Assembly (NCBI GenBank): GCA_947466425.1
Contig: CANIBZ010000018.1
Location: 1-48,337, forward strand
From: Flavobacteriales bacterium
GTDB taxonomy: Bacteria; Bacteroidota; Bacteroidia; Flavobacteriales_D; Sanyastnellaceae
Direction of reading: 5' to 3'
DNA: 48,337 nucleotides
The first letter of the stretch is position 1. Every line of letters begins with the position of its first letter. Below, in pieces: positions 42,547 to 48,337 of this stretch. The notes below the pieces were generated by a model. That model was given only the letters and a program-made list of their open reading frames with translations. It was not told the DNA's origin and did no database searches. A program made the translations under genes and the position numbers.

Positions 42547-43937
42547 AACTGAACTATTCACAGCTGCCTTCCGATTTTTATTCGGAGGCTTCGCCTTTGA
42601 AATTTGAAAAGGCTCAGTTTGTTTTTTGGAACGAAGGCTTTGCTTCTGCATTTCAAAATAGATTTTCATCGGAAGAATTTCTATCCATGGTTCGTGGAGA
42701 GAATTCTTGGTTGAAGGAAACTTTGGCTATGGCATACGCTGGACATCAGTTCGGTCACTTTAATATTTTAGGTGATGGAAGGGCAGCCTTGGTAGATGAA
42801 TGGAAGAATGCAGAAGGAAATCTTTTCGACGTTCATTTGAAAGGAAGTGGCGATACCATCTATTCGCGCAGAGGTGATGGGCGTGCAACATTGAAGGCGA
42901 TGTTGCGTGAAGCTATCATGAGCGAAGCCATTCACGCATTAGGCATTCGAACAACAAGAACATTGGCTGTTGTGGATACGGGAGATTTCATTCATCGAAA
43001 TGGAATGGAGAAAGGCGGAGTTTTAGTGCGCATGGCAAGTAGTCATTTGCGTGTGGGGACGTTTGAATATGCGCTTCTTCAAGACGATGTAAAGAAGTTA
43101 AAGGCTCTGGCTGATTATACCATTACCCGACATTACCCACATTGTGCAAGTACGGAAAATCCTTATTTAAACTTATTGAAGGAAGTTGTTCATGTGCAAA
43201 TTGAATTGATTGTGGAATGGATGCGCGTTGGATTTATTCACGGTGTGATGAATACCGACAATATGAGTATTGCTGGAGAGACCATTGATTACGGTCCGTG
43301 TGCATTTATGAATGTGTATGATCCAAAGACATGCTTTAGTTCTATCGATACTGCGAAGCGATATGCATTCGCTAGTCAGCCCGGCATTGCGCAATGGAAT
43401 CTGTGGGTTTTTGCGAATAGTTTAATGCCGTTGATTCATGAAAACGGGAAGGTGGCAAAGGATATGTCCATTGAAGTGATTGATGCTTTTCCAACACAGT
43501 TTGGAAATTCTTATTATTCCATGATGGGAAGAAAATTAGGTGTCGAAATTTCCATCCAAGAAGGAAGAGAGTGGGTGGAGGAGTTCTTGGAAATCATGGA
43601 AGAAACGAATTCCGATTATACAAATTCTTTTTTGTTTTTGGAAGGAAAAGAAGTGAGTGAGGTTTATTTGTCCACAAGTCCACGATTTGAGAATTGGCTT
43701 TCAAGAAAAGATACTTTTCCTGAAGTTGAAATTGGAAATTCAAATCCAATTGTTATTCCTCGAAACGAGTGGGTAGATCGAGTTCTGAACGAAGCGATTG
43801 AAAACGACAATTGGAAATTGTTCAACGAATACCAAGAAAGACTTCAGCGTCCGTATGAATCTCAATCGGTAGAAGATGTTTTTTCAACCTTCAATCCGAA
43901 AAATGATTTGAGTTTTAAAACTTTTTGTGGGACTTAG
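42543..43937 (+). CDS. selO: Protein adenylyltransferase SelO (YdiU family)
   Basis: A 464-residue pseudokinase-fold enzyme that transfers AMP to Ser, Thr or Tyr of target proteins. It has MAYAGHQFGHFNILGDGRA, VHLKGSGDTIYSRRGDGRATLKAMLREAIMSEAIHALGI, RVGTFEYAL, and VGFIHGVMNTDNMSIAGETIDYGPCAFM with the metal-binding Asn and Asp. It closes with NPIVIPRNEWVD and ends in CGT: a Cys third from the end, the place where animal SelO has selenocysteine and E. coli YdiU a Cys. SelO protects against oxidative stress and modifies glutaredoxin and related proteins. Its overlap with oxyR ties it to the peroxide response. Confidence 0.95.
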   Translation: MKLNYSQLPSDFYSEASPLKFEKAQFVFWNEGFASAFQNRFSSEEFLSMVRGENSWLKETLAMAYAGHQFGHFNILGDGRAALVDEWKNAEGNLFDVHLKGSGDTIYSRRGDGRATLKAMLREAIMSEAIHALGIRTTRTLAVVDTGDFIHRNGMEKGGVLVRMASSHLRVGTFEYALLQDDVKKLKALADYTITRHYPHCASTENPYLNLLKEVVHVQIELIVEWMRVGFIHGVMNTDNMSIAGETIDYGPCAFMNVYDPKTCFSSIDTAKRYAFASQPGIAQWNLWVFANSLMPLIHENGKVAKDMSIEVIDAFPTQFGNSYYSMMGRKLGVEISIQEGREWVEEFLEIMEETNSDYTNSFLFLEGKEVSEVYLSTSPRFENWLSRKDTFPEVEIGNSNPIVIPRNEWVDRVLNEAIENDNWKLFNEYQERLQRPYESQSVEDVFSTFNPKNDLSFKTFCGT

Positions 43938-43943
43938 AATCAC

Positions 43944-43977
43944 ACGTATGATTATTGAAAATAAATACGTATATTTG
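43944..43977 (+). promoter_or_regulatory. Predicted promoter/operator of the toxin-antitoxin pair
   Basis: TATATTTG (43970-43977) is a perfect TAnnTTTG and ends 4 bases before the antitoxin ATG at 43982. ACGTAT occurs twice in the same orientation, at 43944-43949 and 43967-43972, 23 bases apart start to start; the second copy sits inside palindromic TACGTA and overlaps the -7 box. This is the layout expected for an operator bound by the antitoxin two DNA turns apart, but it is inferred from sequence alone. Confidence 0.5.
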
Positions 43978-43981
43978 TTTT

Positions 43982-44272
43982 ATGAAAAAGCAAAGCAAAA
44001 CAGAATCAATTCGTCCGAAACTTACGCTTTCTATTGATTCAATCATAGTAGAAAAGGCGAAGGAATATGCGGAGTATAAAGGAAAAAGTTTGTCTTATTT
44101 AGTTGAAGAATTTTTTCAGGAATTAGTCAAAGAGCGTGAAGCAGGTTATAATCAGCCTATTTCAGAATTAGACGAAATCAGATCTTTAGTTAATGGAAAA
44201 ATACCAAAAGGCCTTGATTATAAGGAAGAAATAAAGAAGATTAAATTGCAGAAACTTGAGAGTGCGAAATAA
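43982..44272 (+). CDS. Antitoxin-like protein (DUF6364-type)
   Basis: A 96-residue protein. The N-terminal part, RPKLTLSIDSIIVEKAKEYAEYKGKSLSYLVEEFFQELV, has a beta strand then two helices as in a ribbon-helix-helix DNA-binding domain of the DUF6364 type. The C-terminal half (ISELDEIRSLVNGKIPKG, KKIKLQKLES) would wrap the toxin. I chose the ATG at 43982; the frame continues to a TTG at 43955, but that would lie over the -7 box. A PIN-domain gene follows after 3 bases. It is predicted to neutralise the toxin and repress its own operon. Confidence 0.82.
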   Translation: MKKQSKTESIRPKLTLSIDSIIVEKAKEYAEYKGKSLSYLVEEFFQELVKEREAGYNQPISELDEIRSLVNGKIPKGLDYKEEIKKIKLQKLESAK

Positions 44273-44275
44273 ATT

Positions 44276-44710
44276 ATGAGTAATATGATTTATTTGTTTC
44301 TAGATTCAGATGTGCTCATTGACTTTTACGCAGATCGAGATGATTTCTCAGCTTATGCAAGAAAAATATTCGAGCACGCTGAATTACATAAAAGGGATAT
44401 GCGCTTGATTACCACTCCAGTTGCAATAAGTAATGTTCATTATTTGCTAAAGAAATATTTGGAAAAGGAATTATTGTCGCGATGTTTTGATCATTTGATT
44501 TCTAACGTCGTGGTCATACCAATGTCGGGTGAAATAGTTCAGCAGGCATTCGAATTAGGTTGGAGCGATTTTGAAGACGCAATGCAACATCAAGCTTGCG
44601 TTGAATATAGAAAGGATACGATAATTATCACGAGAAACGTTAAAGACTATAAGAAGTCATTATTAAAGGTGATGTCACCGAAAACATTCGTTCGTGATTA
44701 TTTGAATTAA
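44276..44710 (+). CDS. PIN-domain ribonuclease toxin (VapC-like)
   Basis: A 144-residue PIN-domain protein. Acidic residues expected at the metal site are present: LFLDSDVLIDFYADRDDF (D10, D12), SDFEDAMQHQACVEY (D98, E100, D101), and IITRNVKDYKKS (D124). Typical targets of such toxins are tRNAs or rRNA; the target here is unknown. M1 or M4 (44285) could be the start. It converges directly on the DUF4197 gene with no bases between the stop codons. The pair is A+T-rich and interrupts otherwise conserved genes, which fits a mobile accessory module. Confidence 0.85.
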   Translation: MSNMIYLFLDSDVLIDFYADRDDFSAYARKIFEHAELHKRDMRLITTPVAISNVHYLLKKYLEKELLSRCFDHLISNVVVIPMSGEIVQQAFELGWSDFEDAMQHQACVEYRKDTIIITRNVKDYKKSLLKVMSPKTFVRDYLN

Positions 44711-45445
44711 TTACCCTCCAAAAACCTTCTTCAATAATTCCGAAGTTCTTGCTATCGGATCTTTGCGAATCAGTAATTCTTCTTCAGCAACTTTAACGAA
44801 CAAACCGTCAATGGCGCGTTCGGTGGCGAATTGAACCAAGTCTGGATTTACCTTTTCAATCAAAGGGATTTTGTTGTAACGAGTAATCACAAACTCCCAA
44901 TTCTTTGTAGCACCAACTTTGTCGAGTGATGTTTTAATGATTGGTTTGAAGGCTTCAACCAACGCAGCGCGTGTTTTCGATTTCAAAAATTCTGTCCCGG
45001 CATTTTCTCCGCCCTTAACAATGTTGATAGCATCGGTAATGGTCATGTCTGAAATAGCACGAACGAATATGTCTTTCGCTGCGTTACCTGCGTCTTCTGC
45101 AGCACGATTTAGAGAGAGAATGACATCGTCACATTCTTTGTTCAAACCAAGGTTGCGCAATTTGTCTTCAACTTTTTTCGCATCTGGAGGAAAGGGGATT
45201 TTGATTTTTGGATTCCCGAAATAACCATCTGTTTTTGAAACCAATTCGGTTCCTTTAGTAGCCCCTTTGGAAAGAGCTTCTTTCAATGCTTTACCAGCTT
45301 CATCTTCTGTAAATCCAGAGGTTGTTGCTGTCTGCTGAAGCTTTTGTTCAGCTTGCTTTTTTAAATCTTTTAAACTCTGAGCACAAGATGAAAGAACAAG
45401 TGAGCTAAATAGCGTTAAAGCAATAAAAAATTTGTTGGATTTCAT
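44711..45445 (-). CDS. DUF4197 lipoprotein
   Basis: A 244-residue protein with a lipoprotein signal: MKSNKFFIALTLFSSLVLSS, then Cys21 (lipobox LSSC). The mature part is helical and contains DUF4197 hallmarks: EALSKGATKGTELVSKTDGYFGNPKIKIPFPPDAKKVE, NRAAEDAGNAAKDIFVRAISDMTITDAINI and FATERAIDGLFVKVAEEE. The family function is unknown. It is transcribed on its own, with a -7 box just upstream, and meets the PIN toxin gene tail to tail. Confidence 0.9.
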   Translation of the reverse strand: MKSNKFFIALTLFSSLVLSSCAQSLKDLKKQAEQKLQQTATTSGFTEDEAGKALKEALSKGATKGTELVSKTDGYFGNPKIKIPFPPDAKKVEDKLRNLGLNKECDDVILSLNRAAEDAGNAAKDIFVRAISDMTITDAINIVKGGENAGTEFLKSKTRAALVEAFKPIIKTSLDKVGATKNWEFVITRYNKIPLIEKVNPDLVQFATERAIDGLFVKVAEEELLIRKDPIARTSELLKKVFGG

Positions 45446-45473
45446 CTTGAATAAATTTAATTGAGAGTTCCCT

Positions 45474-45481
45474 CAAATATA
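45474..45481 (-). promoter_or_regulatory. Predicted -7 box of the DUF4197 gene
   Basis: TATATTTG on the minus strand matches TAnnTTTG and lies 28 bases before the ATG. A TTGAG/CTCAA inverted repeat (45459-45477) overlaps its end. Confidence 0.45.
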
Positions 45482-45492
45482 GCCAACATTCT

Positions 45493-47028
45493 TTAATTCG
45501 GGGCTATTTGAATGTAACGACTGTTTTCATAGCAAGTAAAGAAGTTCGCGTTTTTTGGTGTCCACCACCTTACGAATTTTGAAGGGTAATCGTGAAGTCT
45601 TACGCATCCAAGGCTAATAGGAGTTCCCATAAATAAACCCGGTCTTTTTCCTCCAACGGCAAATTCATGAATTCCGTTCACATATCCCTTCGCTCCTGGA
45701 AATTCATCGTCCGGAGTAATGTGCATAAAGTTGGGCAATGGCACGTGACCTTTATAAGTAATTACATGCTGGCTGCCAAAGCCAAGGAGTTTATCTCTTT
45801 TTTGGTCGAGACTGTCGTAGGCGAATTGATGATCCCAATAGCGAGAGGTGATTTTGCATTTCGGTCCGTAGTACCTTGGTTGACCATCAAAGTCGTGCTG
45901 ATTTCCTTGTGATTTAGCTGCATTTTTAGACGAAGTCACAAACTGAGCAACCATAACCAGCGTGTCGTTTTGAATCTCGCAAAGGCACATGCGCTGGCCA
46001 ATGCAATACTTTTTGCCTTCAATTTCAATGACAGGATCTCTGTAAAGAGGTTCCGTTCTGAACTGGTCTACGTGTTGGAAGTAATTGAGGTAGGTGTAGA
46101 ATTGACTTCCCCATTTCTGTTTTTCGGTTAGTGGTAATGAATTGTACCAACTCGTTATAATTTGTTCATTGGTTGCAGTAATTTTCTGTTCTTCCCAATA
46201 AATAAGAAGTTCTTTAAATTCTTCTAATGAATTGTTTTTGGCTTGTTCATCGTTACAACCTTTGCAATTTCCATTTTCGTCTGTAGTGTTGAAGTCTGCA
46301 ACAATATATCTCCACGACAGGTAATTGTTTTTGTCGAAGCTAATGTTGAATAGGTCGGAATAGGAATAATGCTTGTTGTGAATACGGTCAATGTTTTCAA
46401 GAATTGGAGTGTAGCAGGGATTCGTTTTTAATATTTCGTTTTTATTTAATCCTAAAGAATGAAAAGATTCGAATTCTAAAAATAATCCTCGTCTCGCATG
46501 AAGCGCCATGTCGCTTTGCTCTATTGTGTTTGCAACGCGAAAGCAGTTACTCCATGCGTCGACAGATTGTTTGGAAACAGCTTCGTCATGAAAGAAATTC
46601 CAAAAGAAATCTTTCCATTCTTGCGGAGCATTTTTTAATTCAAGTTGAGAAGTAAATAGGAATTTTTGGCTCTGACTAGTTGAAGATAAATAATTAATTA
46701 GCGTGGTTTTAATTTGCTCATTCGTTAATGAAAAATGAATAGTCGGATTATACGACAGCGCTTTGAAAAGTTGATTTAATCCTTCAACGTAATTGCCGTT
46801 GGGCTTTTTGAAATTGAGAATTGCGATTGCATAAGATTTCGCTGTTGAATCGGAATCAAAGTTTCCTTCGGAAATTAATTTTTCTGCAGCGGTCCAGTCT
46901 CCCTTATTAATTGCGCGGCTGAATTCGGATTTCGTGTTATTCCAAAAAACGAAATAACTCGCAGTTGCAATTAGACTAAGCAATGTAAAGATTACAATGA
47001 TTAGAAATTTTCTTTTTTTGGTAGCCAT
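45493..47028 (-). CDS. L,D-transpeptidase-like (YkuD-domain) protein with altered catalytic motif
   Basis: A 511-residue membrane-anchored protein: one helix at about 7-28 (FLIIVIFTLLSLIATASYFVFW), then some 330 residues of mostly helical sequence with short repeats I cannot name. A C-terminal YkuD-type domain follows, with HITPDDEFPGAKGYVNGIHEFAVGG and GTPISLGCVRLHDYPSKFV. YkuD enzymes use [S/T]HGC-x-[R/N]; here the His is Leu (SLGCVRL, Cys475), while the upstream His of the HxF pattern is kept. It probably acts on peptidoglycan cross-links or is an inactive relative. Cysteine pairs (CKGC, CIGQRMCLC) are unusual for the family. Confidence 0.82.
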   Translation of the reverse strand: MATKKRKFLIIVIFTLLSLIATASYFVFWNNTKSEFSRAINKGDWTAAEKLISEGNFDSDSTAKSYAIAILNFKKPNGNYVEGLNQLFKALSYNPTIHFSLTNEQIKTTLINYLSSTSQSQKFLFTSQLELKNAPQEWKDFFWNFFHDEAVSKQSVDAWSNCFRVANTIEQSDMALHARRGLFLEFESFHSLGLNKNEILKTNPCYTPILENIDRIHNKHYSYSDLFNISFDKNNYLSWRYIVADFNTTDENGNCKGCNDEQAKNNSLEEFKELLIYWEEQKITATNEQIITSWYNSLPLTEKQKWGSQFYTYLNYFQHVDQFRTEPLYRDPVIEIEGKKYCIGQRMCLCEIQNDTLVMVAQFVTSSKNAAKSQGNQHDFDGQPRYYGPKCKITSRYWDHQFAYDSLDQKRDKLLGFGSQHVITYKGHVPLPNFMHITPDDEFPGAKGYVNGIHEFAVGGKRPGLFMGTPISLGCVRLHDYPSKFVRWWTPKNANFFTCYENSRYIQIAPN

Positions 47029-47066
47029 GATTCTGTGAAAAAAAAACCGGTTTTGTTTAAGGTTGT

Positions 47067-47100
47067 CAAATTTAATAAGAATGAATTAATAAATCCGCAA
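47067..47100 (-). promoter_or_regulatory. Predicted promoter of the YkuD-domain gene
   Basis: On the minus strand TTG (47100-47098), a 23-base spacer, then TAAATTTG (47074-47067), a perfect -7 match 38 bases before the ATG. The spacer is slightly long. The 91 bases between this gene and the next one upstream hold nothing else apart from the palindrome AAAACCGGTTTT. Confidence 0.5.
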
Positions 47101-47119
47101 TTAAATTTTATTCCTTAAA

Positions 47120-48337
47120 CTAACTAATCTTCTCTAAAACGCGAGTTCTAAGCTGAATGTCTTTCTGATCAGTCAATTTTTCCAATTCCGCCGCTTCGCT
47201 CACTAATTTTTCAGTAAACGCTTTGTCAGATATTCCGCCAGCGTTTACGCGTACATTGTAACAAGCGCCAAGCACAGCTGTGCGAATGGCCAAGGCGCCA
47301 ACTCCAGCATCTGTCACTGAATTCGGATTGCCAATTTCAATCATGGCTTCACAAACTTCGAAGGCTTTGAATGCAACGCGAGCAGTGCGCATTGGAATTT
47401 CCATCGCGTATTTCGATGCGCTTTGAATGGCTTCGGTGCGCGCTGTTTTTTCTTCATCAGAATTTTTCGGTAAACCGAAAGCTTCCATAATCTTATTGAA
47501 GGACTGCGTGTCTTCATCTACCAACCAATTCAATTCATCTTGAATTTCTTTGGCTTTTACAGCCCAATTCGAGAACTCTTCCCAACGAGCATCCCATCCG
47601 CGTTTGTGTGCGCTCAGGTTTGCGACCATTCCCGCTAATGCCGCTCCCATGGATCCGCAGTAAGCACTGACAGATCCACCCCCTGGCGCAGGGGATTCGC
47701 TCAAGGTTTCGTTCGCGAAGGCGGTAAGACTCATGTCAACTAATTTCTTTCCGCCTCCTAAATTCTTTTCAATAATGAATTCAACAATTTTTTCTTCTGG
47801 GTTGAAAGGAGCTAGATCGTCAAGTCCTAAAGATTTTACTGCAATCTTAATTTTTTCATTGTCGGAAATTCCAAGTGAACGTTCTTGCTTCTTCAAGAAA
47901 TAATCAGCTGCATCCAATAAACTTTTCTTCGGAATTAATCCAACCAATTCGCTTCCCGTAACACGAACACCGCGCTCGGCAGCCTTGTTGCAAGATTCCT
48001 CAAATGCAATATGCACTGGAGTAATGTTTATGTTAGTCAGGTTCAATGACAATTGAGCCACGCCATATTCTTCAATGTACCAACCAATTCCTTTTACCGA
48101 TTTCAAGGTGCCTGGAATGCGCTTTGGTTCTCCGTTTTCATCCAACACAGGCTTTCCACCTTCATTCAAAACACGTCCAGCTTCACGAATATCAAATGCA
48201 ATGGCGTTAGCACGACGTGTTGAAGTTGTGTTCAAATTCACATTATACGCCACCAAGAAATCGCGTGCGCCAATGGTTGTGATTCCAGACTTGCGAACGC
48301 TTTCGGTTACTTCATTCGGACCGAAATCGGGTGTCCA
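47120..48337 (-). CDS. Glutamate formimidoyltransferase / formimidoyltetrahydrofolate cyclodeaminase (5' part outside the window)
   Basis: The frame stays open to the right edge, so the N-terminus is missing; at the edge it reads WTPDFGPNE. GARDFLVAYNVNLNT and GIGWYIEEYGVAQLSLNLTN belong to the C-terminal half of the formimidoyltransferase domain. ISDNEKIKI onwards links to the cyclodeaminase domain, with DMSLTAFANETLSESPAPGGGSVSAYCGSMGAALAGMV and ANAGGISDKAF-like NAGGISDKAF. The bifunctional enzyme (FTCD type) passes the formimino group from histidine breakdown to folate and releases ammonia. Both domains in one chain are common in Bacteroidota. No other hut gene is visible. The TTG at 48254-48256 is an internal codon, not a start. 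Confidence 0.95.
   Translation of the reverse strand, partial: WTPDFGPNEVTESVRKSGITTIGARDFLVAYNVNLNTTSTRRANAIAFDIREAGRVLNEGGKPVLDENGEPKRIPGTLKSVKGIGWYIEEYGVAQLSLNLTNINITPVHIAFEESCNKAAERGVRVTGSELVGLIPKKSLLDAADYFLKKQERSLGISDNEKIKIAVKSLGLDDLAPFNPEEKIVEFIIEKNLGGGKKLVDMSLTAFANETLSESPAPGGGSVSAYCGSMGAALAGMVANLSAHKRGWDARWEEFSNWAVKAKEIQDELNWLVDEDTQSFNKIMEAFGLPKNSDEEKTARTEAIQSASKYAMEIPMRTARVAFKAFEVCEAMIEIGNPNSVTDAGVGALAIRTAVLGACYNVRVNAGGISDKAFTEKLVSEAAELEKLTDQKDIQLRTRVLEKIS

Noticed and set aside
47048-47059. AAAACCGGTTTT palindrome as a terminator for the formimidoyltransferase gene
   Set aside because: A perfect palindrome without loop, followed by no GC-rich stem; it lies in the leader of the YkuD-domain gene.
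1-48337. tRNA, rRNA, insertion sequences and prophage genes
   Set aside because: I scanned the intergenic gaps, all short, and saw no cloverleaf with TTCGA-type arms, no rRNA motifs, and no transposase, integrase or phage structural motifs.

Overview
The window looks like chromosome from a free-living Bacteroidota, most likely Flavobacteriales (the Crocinitomicaceae or Cryomorphaceae side is a guess). Four secreted proteins carry type IX secretion (T9SS) C-terminal sorting domains, one of them of the gliding-motility type. There are also a PorP/SprF partner, a DNA polymerase III alpha subunit fused to an N-terminal proofreading exonuclease, many small Bacteroidota-only families, weak Shine-Dalgarno signals and TAnnTTTG -7 promoter boxes. 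Coding density is very high. Genes often overlap by ATGA on one strand, or share stop codons where they converge. I saw no rRNA, tRNA, insertion sequence or CRISPR.

Layout. 1-3630 (+): the tail of an unknown gene, an outer-membrane protein, kdsA and a T9SS-secreted protein. 3627-11943 (-): dnaE with exonuclease, a MATE exporter, trmH, HU and an APC permease. 12028-13475 (+): a DUF6913-like gene and dapA, converging on smpB. 13992-18009: two patatin-like lipases flanking cutC. 18007-20797: three arrays of tiny hairpins around a DUF4153 membrane protein and a four-helix-bundle (23S rRNA intervening-sequence, S23) protein. 20785-22566 (-): an AGCS symporter. 22669-26750 (+): dnaX split at an A10 slippery tract, then S4, GNAT and DUF2079 genes. 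26735-30767 (-): recF, a DUF721/DciA-like gene, a pentaheme T9SS cytochrome and a GNAT gene. 30827-36747 (+): a TPR protein, ribH, a T9SS multicopper oxidase, a thioredoxin-like protein and a TonB-dependent receptor. 36838-41623 (+): a 1250-residue adhesin-like protein and its PorP/SprF partner. 41659-43937 (+): oxyR and selO. 43982-44710 (+): a PIN toxin-antitoxin pair. 44711-48337 (-): a DUF4197 lipoprotein, a YkuD-domain protein and the 3' part of a formimidoyltransferase-cyclodeaminase gene.

Two signals stand out. (1) The arrays at 18007-18134, 19903-20133 and 20645-20797 are strings of 3-5 bp hairpins drawn from about six stem 'codewords' and joined by a constant GAAT/TAAT linker. Each starts at or inside the stop codon of a gene and has the same polarity as that gene. 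In two arrays the same five-hairpin run can be aligned over 76 bases with eight differences: seven in loops, one in a linker and none in stems. An S23-family gene sits between two oppositely oriented arrays. I do not recognise this repeat as a named family. (2) dnaX is interrupted exactly at an A10 tract containing A AAA AAG. This predicts a 360-residue gamma and a 580-residue tau made by slippage or -1 frameshifting, unless the A-run is one base short through sequencing error.

The rest is mostly housekeeping (replication, lysine, Kdo and riboflavin synthesis, trans-translation) mixed with cell-surface and redox functions typical of gliding or surface-associated Bacteroidota.
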